Shown in pieces: positions 8,352 through 16,201 of a stretch of 64,000 bases of DNA; position 1 is the first letter of the stretch; each line of letters begins with the position of its first letter. The stretch spans positions 2,698,501-2,762,500 of the forward strand of contig NZ_LT707064.1 in NCBI RefSeq assembly GCF_900156465.1, in the 5' to 3' direction. The position numbers were made by a program, and so were the translations under genes. The notes beneath the pieces were generated by a model, which worked only from the letters and a program-made list of their open reading frames with translations, did no database searches and was not told the origin of the DNA. This stretch comes from Pseudomonas sp. 7SR1. Lineage in GTDB: Bacteria; Pseudomonadota; Gammaproteobacteria; Pseudomonadales; Pseudomonadaceae.

Positions 8352-10556
8352 ATGACTTCCTTGCGCGCCTCATGGCGCTGGCTGCATCGCCTCGAATGGC
8401 GCCGCGGTTTTTTCGACTGGGCCCGCAGCGACGGGGTGACCTGGGTCTACATATTCAAGGTGCTGTTCGCCGCGTTCCTGACTCTGTGGCTGGCGATGCG
8501 CCTGGAACTGCCGCAACCGCGCACGGCCATGATCACGGTGTTCATCGTCATGCAGCCCCAGAGCGGCCAGGTGTTCGCCAAGAGTTTCTACCGCTTCCTC
8601 GGGACCCTGGCCGGTTCGGCGGTGATGGTGGCGCTGATCGCCTTGTTTGCCCAGAACACCGAATGGTTTTTGGGCTGCCTGACGATCTGGGTCGGTTTCT
8701 GTACGGCGGGGGCGACACGTTCGCGCAACTTCAGGGCCTACGGTTTCGTGCTGGCCGGCTATACCGCGGCGATGATCGGCCTGCCTGCCCTGGCCCATCC
8801 GGAAGGGGCGTTCATGGCGGCGGTCTGGCGGGTGCTGGAAATTTCCCTGGGTATCCTCTGTTCCACCCTGGTCAGCGCCGCGATCCTGCCGCAAACCGCC
8901 AGCGCCGCCATGCGCAACGCCTTGTACCAGCGCTTCGCAGTGTTTGCCCTGTTCGTCACCGACGGTCTGCGTGGACGCAGCAGGCAGGAGGCATTCGAGG
9001 CCGGCAACGTGCGTTTCATCGCCGAGGCCGTGGGGCTGGAGAGCCTGCGCAGCGTGACCGTGTTCGAGGATCCGCACATGCGTCGGCGCAACGGTCGGCT
9101 CAGCCGGCTGAACAGCGAGTTCATGGGCATCACCACGCGCTTCAATGCCTTGCACCAGTTGCTTGAACGACTGCGCGACAGTGCGGCCGACCATGTAGTG
9201 AGCGCCATCAAGCCAGGCCTGAACAACCTGGCCGAACTGCTGGACAGCTTCAGCGCCCGGGCCCTGACCGACGCTGACGCCGCGCGGCTGGTGGTGGCCT
9301 TGGCCGAGTACAAGGCCCAGCTGCCGGCACAGGTGCGTCGCTTGCGGGCACTGTTCCAGGAAACGGGGCCGAGTGAGGCGCAGTTGCTGGATTTCCACAC
9401 GGCCTACGAGTTGCTCTACCGATTTGTCGACGATTTGCATGGCTATGCCCTGACCCACGCTTCACTGGTGGATCACCACCACGAACGCGAGCGCTGGGAC
9501 GAGCCGTATGTGCCGCGGACCAACTGGCTCGCGGCCCTGGCATCAGGGTTTCGCGCCGCGTTCATTCTGCTGGTGCTGGGCAGCTATTGGGTCGCCACGG
9601 CCTGGCCGAGCGGGGCGACCATGACCATGATCGCCGCGGCCACGGTGGGCTTGTCGGCGGCGACGCCGAACCCCAAGCGCATGGCATTCCAGATGGCCTG
9701 TGGCACTTTGCTCGGGGCACTGGTGGGTTTCGTCGAGATGTTCTTCATCTTCCCGTTGATCGACGGTTTCCCTTTGCTCTGCATGGTGCTGGCACCGGTG
9801 CTCATGCTGGGTTCGTTTCTCGGTTCGCGACCGCAATACGCCGGGGTCGGGCTCGGGTTGCTGATCTTTTTCTGCACGGGCTCGGTGCCCGACAACCTGA
9901 CGGTGTACAACCCCTACACCTTCATCAACGACTACATCGCGATGATTCTCGGCATGCTGGTGTGTGCCGCTGCCGGGGCGATCATTCTGCCGCCCAACAG
10001 TCGCTGGCTGTGGCGCCGGCTCGAACAGGACCTGCGCGAGCAAGTTGTGTTCGCCATCAGCGGCCGGCTCAAGGGGCTGGCATCGGGCTTCGAAAGTCGT
10101 ACCCGAGATCTGCTGCATCAGGCCTATGGGCTGGCAGCGGGGCAGCCCCAGGTGCAGCGGGACTTGCTGCGCTGGATGTTGGTGGTGCTGGAGGTCGGGC
10201 ACGCGATCATCGAATTACGCAAGGAACAGGCGATCCTGCCGGTGCATCCGGCCTACGCCGAAACCCAACCGTGGCGCCAGGCGATCCGCGTGATGGGACG
10301 AGCCCTGGTGAGGCTGTTCCGCCAGCCGTGCCAGAACAATCTGGAGCGTGCCCTGGTGGCAGTGGACCAGGCGATCGGTCGCGTCCAGGCCACCGATGAA
10401 CCGTTCGCGCCGCACTTCGACACATCGGCCCTGCGCCGGGTGAAGAGTTACCTGCATTTCATCCGTACTTCCTTGCTGGACCCGCAATCGCCATTGGCCG
10501 GCTATGCCATGTCGCATGCCGCCCCGCTGTCCCAGGACCCTGACCATGCCTCGTGA
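8352..10556 (+). CDS. FUSC-family inner-membrane exporter (AaeB-like, aromatic-acid efflux type)
   Basis: 734 aa from the ATG at 8352, 10 bases after the OMF stop; an alternative in-frame ATG at 8322 would overlap the OMF gene. The architecture is two copies of a five- or six-helix membrane block (about 20-180 and 390-530), each followed by a soluble helical part, as in AaeB/YccS proteins. The first block contains PRTAMITVFIVMQPQSGQVFAKSFYR, with its counterpart WPSGATMTMIAAATVGLSAA in the second. With the adaptor and outer membrane channel it probably exports weak aromatic acids or other amphiphiles. Substrate is inferred from family and LysR context only. Confidence 0.92.
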   Translation: MTSLRASWRWLHRLEWRRGFFDWARSDGVTWVYIFKVLFAAFLTLWLAMRLELPQPRTAMITVFIVMQPQSGQVFAKSFYRFLGTLAGSAVMVALIALFAQNTEWFLGCLTIWVGFCTAGATRSRNFRAYGFVLAGYTAAMIGLPALAHPEGAFMAAVWRVLEISLGILCSTLVSAAILPQTASAAMRNALYQRFAVFALFVTDGLRGRSRQEAFEAGNVRFIAEAVGLESLRSVTVFEDPHMRRRNGRLSRLNSEFMGITTRFNALHQLLERLRDSAADHVVSAIKPGLNNLAELLDSFSARALTDADAARLVVALAEYKAQLPAQVRRLRALFQETGPSEAQLLDFHTAYELLYRFVDDLHGYALTHASLVDHHHERERWDEPYVPRTNWLAALASGFRAAFILLVLGSYWVATAWPSGATMTMIAAATVGLSAATPNPKRMAFQMACGTLLGALVGFVEMFFIFPLIDGFPLLCMVLAPVLMLGSFLGSRPQYAGVGLGLLIFFCTGSVPDNLTVYNPYTFINDYIAMILGMLVCAAAGAIILPPNSRWLWRRLEQDLREQVVFAISGRLKGLASGFESRTRDLLHQAYGLAAGQPQVQRDLLRWMLVVLEVGHAIIELRKEQAILPVHPAYAETQPWRQAIRVMGRALVRLFRQPCQNNLERALVAVDQAIGRVQATDEPFAPHFDTSALRRVKSYLHFIRTSLLDPQSPLAGYAMSHAAPLSQDPDHAS

Positions 10557-10746
10557 AATCGCCTTCCATGGCGTCTACATGCCCACCATGACCCTGATGT
10601 TCTTCATCGCCGCCGCACTGGCCTGGGCCCTGGATCGCTTCCTCTCGGGCATGGATCTGTACCGCTTCTTCTGGCACCCGGCGCTGCTGCGCCTGAGTCT
10701 GTTTACCTGCCTGTTCGGCGCGCTGGCGCTGACGGTCTACCGTTGA
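10546..10746 (+). CDS. DUF1656 small membrane protein (AaeX-like)
   Basis: 66 aa, ATG at 10546, overlapping the FUSC gene by 11 bases. It starts MPREIAFHGVYMPTM, the signature of DUF1656, and has two predicted membrane helices (about 13-33 and 45-63). In E. coli the equivalent AaeX is encoded with AaeA and AaeB; its exact role is not known, but it consistently accompanies FUSC permeases and HlyD adaptors. Its overlap with the permease gene and the 10-base gap to the adaptor show a single operon. Confidence 0.9.
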   Translation: MPREIAFHGVYMPTMTLMFFIAAALAWALDRFLSGMDLYRFFWHPALLRLSLFTCLFGALALTVYR

Positions 10747-10756
10747 GATCGATGCG

Positions 10757-11632
10757 ATGAAAAAATTCTTCAGCCTGCTGGCGACGCTGTTGGTACTGGC
10801 CTTGGCGCTGTGGGTCGGCCGTACGCTATGGGTGCACTACATGGACACGCCCTGGACCCGCGATGGACGGGTGCGGGCCGACATCATCAACGTCGCCGCC
10901 GATGTCAGCGGCGAAGTGGTCGATGTGCCCGTGCGCGACAACCAGCGGGTGAGCAAAGGTGACCTGTTGATGCGTATCGATCCCGAGCACTATCGCATCG
11001 CAGTCAAGCAGGCTCGTTCCCTGGTGGCGTCGCGCAAGGCCACCTGGGAAATGCGCAAGGTCAACGCTCATCGTCGCGCGGACCTGGACAGCCTGGTGAT
11101 CTCCCGGGAAAACCGCGATGACGCCAGCAACATCGCCGATTCGGCCCTGGCCGACTACCAGCACGCCCAGGCGCAACTGGAGGCGGCCGAGCTGAACCTG
11201 TCGCGCACCGAGGTGCGTGCCGCGGTGGACGGCTATGTCACCAACCTCAACGTGCACCGTGGCGACTATGCCCGTATCGGCGAGGCGAAGATGGCGGTGG
11301 TGGACATGAACTCGTTCTGGGTCTATGGCTTCTTCGAAGAAACCAAGCTGCCCAAGGTCCGCATCGGCGATCCGGCCCAATTGCAGTTGATGAGCGGGGA
11401 GCTGCTCAAGGGGCACGTGGAAAGCATTTCCCGTGGCATCTACGACCGCGACAACCCGGCAAGCCGGGAACTGGTGGCCGACGTCAACCCGACCTTCAAC
11501 TGGGTGCGCCTGGCCCAGCGGGTGCCGGTGCGGATTCATCTTGATGAAGTGCCTGATGGCGTGCTGCTGGCGGCGGGGATGACGTGTACGGTGGTGGTCG
11601 AGCCGCAGGGTGAGCCCATTCTTCACCGCTAA
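10757..11632 (+). CDS. HlyD-family periplasmic adaptor (AaeA-like)
   Basis: 291 aa. An N-terminal membrane anchor (residues 4-25, FSLLATLLVLALALWVGR) is followed by the AaeA/EmrA-typical YMDTPWTRDGRVRADI, a lipoyl half VAADVSGEVVDVPVRDNQRV, a short alpha-hairpin (about 85-150), the second half SRTEVRAAVDGYVTNLNVHRGDY and a barrel region. The protein couples the FUSC permease to the outer membrane factor encoded two genes upstream. It is the last gene of this operon; a REPIN begins four bases after the stop codon. Confidence 0.93.
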   Translation: MKKFFSLLATLLVLALALWVGRTLWVHYMDTPWTRDGRVRADIINVAADVSGEVVDVPVRDNQRVSKGDLLMRIDPEHYRIAVKQARSLVASRKATWEMRKVNAHRRADLDSLVISRENRDDASNIADSALADYQHAQAQLEAAELNLSRTEVRAAVDGYVTNLNVHRGDYARIGEAKMAVVDMNSFWVYGFFEETKLPKVRIGDPAQLQLMSGELLKGHVESISRGIYDRDNPASRELVADVNPTFNWVRLAQRVPVRIHLDEVPDGVLLAAGMTCTVVVEPQGEPILHR

Positions 11633-11636
11633 GCCC

Positions 11637-11726
11637 TGTGGGAACGGGCTTGCCCGCGCAAGCGGAGTGTTGGCTTGCGACGATGTTGAAGGTGAGGCCG
11701 CCATCGCGAGCAAGCTCGCTCCCACA
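11637..11726. repeat. REPIN
   Basis: The left arm TGTGGGAACGGGCTTGCCCG and the right arm CGAGCAAGCTCGCTCCCACA flank about 45 bases. The left arm is a diverged variant (GGGCTTGCCC instead of GAGCTTGCTC). It lies directly behind the adaptor gene and before a convergent dehydrogenase gene, the usual intergenic setting for these elements. Confidence 0.9.
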
Positions 11727-11802
11727 TTGGATTTCCAGTGGGCACGGGTTTTGTGTGCGGCCCGATCCCCTTGCTACAAAGCGCCTGTTGTCGCTTTCGC
11801 AT

Positions 11803-12627
11803 CTACAGTGTTCTACCCAGCCCAAACCGCTTCATCAACACCTTCTCCAGCAACCCCTTGGGCAGTAAGCCAGCCATCAGCGGCAGGGTCCGGCTGCCAT
11901 TGCCCAGGCGCAGCAAGCGGGCAGGCCTGGGTTGTTGCACGGCCTTGAGCAGCCCGCCGGCGAATTCGCCGGCCGGGGTCGGCTTGTCCTGGGACGCCTT
12001 GGTCCGGGCGCGGATACCGTCGCGCAGGGGCCACCAGGGTGATTGCTCGTTGATCAACTGTTCGGCTTCATGGCCGGCATTCCTGGCGAAACTCGAAGCG
12101 ATGGCGCCGGGTTGGACTTCCATGACGCGGATACCGAACGGCGCCAGTTCCATGCGCAGCGCGTCGCTCAAGGCGTGCACCGCGGCCTTGGAGGCGCAAT
12201 AGGCGCCAGCGAACGGTGTGACCAGCACACCGGAAACACTGCCGATGTTCACCACCAGGCCCCTGGCCCGGCGCAGCACCGGGAACAGCGCGCGGGTCAC
12301 GCCGACGATGGCGAACACATTCGTTTCGAACTGGCGCTGCAAGGCGGGCACACCGCCGTCCAGCAACGGGCCCATGGCGCCGTAGCCGGCATTGTTGACC
12401 AGCACATCGAGGCCGCCGTGCTGCTGGTTGATCCGTTCGCTCAATTGCTCCAGCGCCTGGCCGTCGTTCACGTCCAGCTGGACGGCGGTGAAGCCGGCGG
12501 CGCTGAGCGCTGCGACGTCCTCAGCCTTGCGGGCGCTGGCCCAGACCTGGTATCCGGCAGCCTTGAAGGCATCGGCGAGGGCGCGGCCGATGCCGCTTGA
12601 ACATCCGGTAATCAACGCAACGGGCAT
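11803..12627 (-). CDS. Short-chain dehydrogenase/reductase (SDR)
   Basis: 274 aa from the ATG at 12627. The same frame stays open upstream for over 600 bases, but the family N-terminus is the MPVALITGCSSGIG at this ATG. It has the Rossmann glycine motif TGCSSGIG (8-15), VNNAGYG (about 87-93), a Ser in IGSVSG and the catalytic YCASK, then a C-terminal extension RLGNGSRTLPLMAGLLPKG. It is a classical SDR predicted to oxidise or reduce an alcohol or carbonyl with NAD(P). The substrate is not predictable. It lies 35 bases downstream of a small membrane-protein gene, probably one transcript. Confidence 0.92.
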   Translation of the reverse strand: MPVALITGCSSGIGRALADAFKAAGYQVWASARKAEDVAALSAAGFTAVQLDVNDGQALEQLSERINQQHGGLDVLVNNAGYGAMGPLLDGGVPALQRQFETNVFAIVGVTRALFPVLRRARGLVVNIGSVSGVLVTPFAGAYCASKAAVHALSDALRMELAPFGIRVMEVQPGAIASSFARNAGHEAEQLINEQSPWWPLRDGIRARTKASQDKPTPAGEFAGGLLKAVQQPRPARLLRLGNGSRTLPLMAGLLPKGLLEKVLMKRFGLGRTL

Positions 12628-12662
12628 GGCGCGTTCCTTGTGCAGAAAAAGAGGGAAGTGGC

Positions 12663-13127
12663 TCAATCGGAGAAGCTGCCGTGCAATCGCTCGGCACGAA
12701 ACTCCAGCGTCTGCGGGCGATAGCCGGGACGCAGCGGGGGCAGGGGCAGGCAATCCTGCCAGTCGGCACCGGGCTGCAACTGGCCGGGTCCGTGGTAGCG
12801 CGGTGCATTGTACGGGGTGTCGGCCAGGTTGATGGTGTCGCCGGGTGCATAGGCCGCGACCCGCCAGCCCAGCTCGACCAATGGTACGTCGTTGCCGTTC
12901 TTGAGTTTCAGCAGCAGCGGGCGGTCGGCGGGGCAGTGTTCCGGAGCGTAGGCAAGGCGCAGCTCCAGGCGTGCCAGTTGCCGGGTCTCGCGGTTTTCCT
13001 GCCAGATCACCCAGGCGGCCACCAGCCCCAGGCCGACAAACGCCGCCAAGGACACCGGCAGTGCCTTGGCAGGGTAGCGCAGCAGCAGGATCAGCCAGGT
13101 AATGACCAGCAAGACGCCAATAAGCAT
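12663..13127 (-). CDS. Conserved hypothetical membrane protein
   Basis: 154 aa from the ATG at 13127, which has a strong GGAGG 8 bases upstream; a longer frame starting at 13154 lacks this. Two membrane helices occupy about residues 1-17 and 24-42 (MLIGVLLVITWLILLLRY and VSLAAFVGLGLVAAWVIW), followed by a soluble domain of about 110 residues with an even beta-like hydrophobic pattern (LARLELRLAY, RPLLLKLKNGNDVPLVELGWRV). The soluble part probably faces the periplasm. I do not recognise the family. It precedes the SDR gene on the same strand. Confidence 0.8.
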   Translation of the reverse strand: MLIGVLLVITWLILLLRYPAKALPVSLAAFVGLGLVAAWVIWQENRETRQLARLELRLAYAPEHCPADRPLLLKLKNGNDVPLVELGWRVAAYAPGDTINLADTPYNAPRYHGPGQLQPGADWQDCLPLPPLRPGYRPQTLEFRAERLHGSFSD

Positions 13128-13297
13128 GTTCGAAGCCTCCGATAGCGTAGCCACATCCTACCGGAGGGCTCGGGGCATGGATATTCTCTGCCCTGCCGAT
13201 CCACTGGTCGTCACTCTTATATCTGACAGTAGGCAGCGCTGTGCGCCCCCTTGTTAGATGGCGAAGGCGCAGGCGGCTTTGGCCAGGAGACCGAACG

Positions 13298-16078
13298 ATG
13301 AGCATGGATCAGGGGACCCCGAGGTTGATTGCTGTTGATCCGCGACGCTTGCCGGTCCGTTCGGTCGATTATTGCCGCACCCTCGAGCGGGGACCGGCGC
13401 ACCGACGCATCAACCGCAGCCGCATCGATACGGCGGGGCGCCTGGTCGAGCAATGGGACCCACGCTTGTGGGCCCTGCGACAGGAGGATGAAGCGACCCC
13501 CGCCAACCTTTCGGTGGTTTATTCGCTGTCCTCGACCGTGCTGCTCACGACCAGCGTCGACGCGGGCCGACAGGTCGATCTGCCTGGGCTCGCCAGCGAA
13601 AACCTGCGCAGTTGGGATGGCCGGGGCACCCAACGGGAAATCGCCTACGATCACTCGCTGCGCCTTGTGGCAGTGTTCGAGCAGGGGGCCGGCCAACCGC
13701 GTCGGTGCGTCGAGCGCATGAAATATGGTGATCCGGGCCAGGGCGATGGCGATCACAACCAGCACGGCCAACTGGTTCGTCATGACGATCCGGCGGGAAC
13801 CGTGCTGTCGACGTCGTTTTCCCTCGGCGGTCAACGCCTTGCCCAGGAGCGCCGTTTTACCCTCGACGCGGTCATTCCCGATTGGCCGGAACGGGAAGCC
13901 GATCGTGAGCCGTTGCTTGAACCTGGCGATGGGTTCCTGACGACGTGGCGCCTGGGTCCGCAGGGCGATGTGCTGGAGCAGGTCGATGCCAGGGGCAATC
14001 GGCAGCGGCAGACGCTGGCCGTGGATGGAAGGATGGCTGGCAGCCAGCTGTTGCTACGGGGCCAGAGCCAGTGGCAATCCCTGGTGAGGGATATCCGTTA
14101 CAGCGCCGAAGGGCAGGTCGAAGAGCAAACCGCCGGCAACGCTGTGCGGACCCGGCTCGCCTATAGTCCCGAGGATGGTCGCTTGGTGACGCGCAGCGTT
14201 CGACACGGCGACCGGGTCTTGCAGGACCTGGAGTATGCCTACGATCCCATGGGCAACGTCCTGAGCATCGAAGACAAGGCCCAGCCGGTGCGTTATTTCG
14301 CCAACCAGCGGATCGAGCCCGTCAGCCGTTTCGTCTACGACACGCTCTATCAGTTGAGCCAGGCCACGGGATGGGAAGCGGGCGCCCCAAGCCAGGGGCC
14401 CGAGTCCATGGGGCACGGCGATCCGGCGGCAGTCAGCAATTACCGGCAGACCTACCGCTACGATGAAGGCGGCAATTTGGTGGAATTGACCCATGTCGGT
14501 GCGCAGAATCACGGACAGCAGATGAAGGTGGCCCGCCACAGCAATCGTGGCCTGCCATACCGTAATGGTGTGCCGCCGACGGAGGAGGAGATCGACGCGG
14601 CATTCGATGCGCGAGGCAATTGGCTGGAACGGGAGCCGGGACGTTCCTTGGCCTGGGACCTGCGTAACCAGTTGGGTTCGGTCACCCCCATAGCCCGGGC
14701 GTCGGGTCTCGATGATAGCGAGCGGTATGTCTACGCAGGAGATGGTCAACGGGTGCGCAAGCTTCGTACCCTGCAAACCGCGAGTCGCACGCTGGTCGCC
14801 GAGGTGCGTTACCTGCCGGGGCTGGAACTGCGCGCCGACAGCGGCAACGGCGAGTCATTGCAGGTCATCGCTGCCCGAGGCGGACTCGACGGCGTTCGGA
14901 TACTGCATTGGGAGAGCACGCCGCCTTTCGCAGAGAACGACCGCTATCGCTACAGTTGTTCCGATCACTTGGGGTCGATCGCCCTGGAGCTCGACCACGA
15001 CGCCCGGATCATCAGCCGGGAGCATTTCTACCCGTTCGGCGAGACTGCCTATCTGGCCGGCGATGACGAGGCCGAAGTCAGCTACAAGACGGTTCGCTAC
15101 TCAGGCAAGGAGCGCGATGCCACGGGGCTTTATTACTATGGGTTCAGGTATTACGCGCCGTGGCTGCAGCGTTGGGTCAGTCCGGATCCGGCTGGGGAGG
15201 TGGACGGTTTGAATCTTTATCGGATGGTGAGAAATAATCCGGTGACGTTCTTCGATACCGACGGACTCGCCCCTCAACCTGAAGGCAAGCCTAAAGATGG
15301 AAGTAACGTGTCCAGGATCAGGCAAGCATTCGAGTCGCCCAAATCTGCCAGTGATCAATTGCCGCAAGTCCGGCAAGCTCCACTGATTCGAACAGCTAGA
15401 CCTCCCTTGAAACAGCTCCCACAGCGGACAGCGCGAGTCCAGGTATCTTCTATGGAAGCGTTTCTTCCGGTAGGAAAAGTATCCACAGTGCACCCTGAAT
15501 CGATCCGGCCGACGGGATCGCTCTCGCCCCATGTCGGGAGCCAGCTGCTGGTTGGTTCGCACGCATTAACGATAACCCAGGCGGGGAATATTATCGTTAT
15601 GCGAGGGGACAACCGCTCTCCAGATGAAATACGTAGGGCAGGTGGTTTTTTCCCCAGGGATAATCGAGGGCTGAAAATCAAACAGGAGTTCAGAGAGGCA
15701 TTGATGACGAAGGGCTTTAATACCCTGGCAAATGAACACGTCAGGAGCCCTGTTCCCGGTTATGTGTCCACAGGGATGGATGAGGACTCGGGGGGATATG
15801 GTGACACCCGGAACTATCTGTACCGAATGGAGATTCCGGGGTTGGAAGAGCGGAGCGTCGATCAACAGACACTGGGGATCGACAAGCCTTTCAAGTTTGT
15901 CCCGAAAGGAAGGTTGGACGCTCGTTTACTGATGAGCAATGACACGCTCGATCAAGCCAACTTCGTCGCGATGATTCCACCCATGACGGTTGAAGTAACG
16001 TTCATCACTCCGATTCCGAGCGCTTACATTGTTTCCTTTAGAAAAGCCGGAAGTCGTGAGTGGGAGTCGTTTCATTAG
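13298..16078 (+). CDS. tccC-like: TccC/RHS-type insecticidal toxin complex protein with enterotoxin-like ADP-ribosyltransferase C-terminus
   Basis: 926 aa from the ATG at 13298 (AGGAGA 7 bases upstream). Residues 1-657 match toxin-complex C components: YD-repeats (VYDTLYQLSQATG, YRYDEGGNLVEL), the LPGLELR and VRVLHWES-type blocks, then the RHS core GKERDATGLYYYGFRYYAPWLQRWVSPDPAG ending with NNPVTFFDTDGLAP, where C proteins self-cleave. The variable C-terminus (658-926) is separate in character and richer in A/T. It contains RGDNRSPDEIRRAGGFFPR with Arg769, and YVST with Ser824, followed by a NYLYRMEI strand: the order of the Arg and Ser-Thr motifs of cholera/heat-labile enterotoxin A chains. 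The catalytic Glu-x-Glu is not obvious; DQANF (885-889) occupies the expected place. No TcA or TcB gene and no immunity gene lies alongside. Confidence 0.87.
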   Translation: MSMDQGTPRLIAVDPRRLPVRSVDYCRTLERGPAHRRINRSRIDTAGRLVEQWDPRLWALRQEDEATPANLSVVYSLSSTVLLTTSVDAGRQVDLPGLASENLRSWDGRGTQREIAYDHSLRLVAVFEQGAGQPRRCVERMKYGDPGQGDGDHNQHGQLVRHDDPAGTVLSTSFSLGGQRLAQERRFTLDAVIPDWPEREADREPLLEPGDGFLTTWRLGPQGDVLEQVDARGNRQRQTLAVDGRMAGSQLLLRGQSQWQSLVRDIRYSAEGQVEEQTAGNAVRTRLAYSPEDGRLVTRSVRHGDRVLQDLEYAYDPMGNVLSIEDKAQPVRYFANQRIEPVSRFVYDTLYQLSQATGWEAGAPSQGPESMGHGDPAAVSNYRQTYRYDEGGNLVELTHVGAQNHGQQMKVARHSNRGLPYRNGVPPTEEEIDAAFDARGNWLEREPGRSLAWDLRNQLGSVTPIARASGLDDSERYVYAGDGQRVRKLRTLQTASRTLVAEVRYLPGLELRADSGNGESLQVIAARGGLDGVRILHWESTPPFAENDRYRYSCSDHLGSIALELDHDARIISREHFYPFGETAYLAGDDEAEVSYKTVRYSGKERDATGLYYYGFRYYAPWLQRWVSPDPAGEVDGLNLYRMVRNNPVTFFDTDGLAPQPEGKPKDGSNVSRIRQAFESPKSASDQLPQVRQAPLIRTARPPLKQLPQRTARVQVSSMEAFLPVGKVSTVHPESIRPTGSLSPHVGSQLLVGSHALTITQAGNIIVMRGDNRSPDEIRRAGGFFPRDNRGLKIKQEFREALMTKGFNTLANEHVRSPVPGYVSTGMDEDSGGYGDTRNYLYRMEIPGLEERSVDQQTLGIDKPFKFVPKGRLDARLLMSNDTLDQANFVAMIPPMTVEVTFITPIPSAYIVSFRKAGSREWESFH

Positions 16079-16130
16079 GTTTTTTATGAAATGTCGCGCA
16101 GGCGCTTTTCGTACAAGGCCCAGGACGAAA

Positions 16131-16185
16131 AAGCCCCCATCCAACCCACTGCGGATAGGGGGCGCAGTGGGCTGGATGGGGGCTT
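16131..16185 (-). terminator. Long-stem terminator of the alginate operon
   Basis: The arms 16131-16153 and 16163-16185 are inverted repeats of 23 positions with one mismatch, around a 9-base loop (GATAGGGGG). Read on the minus strand the hairpin ends in GGGGGCTTTTTCG, a short U-run, directly after algA. It also separates algA from the convergent tccC-like gene, so it may stop transcription from both sides. The stem is unusually long for a Rho-independent terminator. Confidence 0.8.
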
Positions 16186-16201
16186 CGTTTGGGGCCGAAC
16201 G

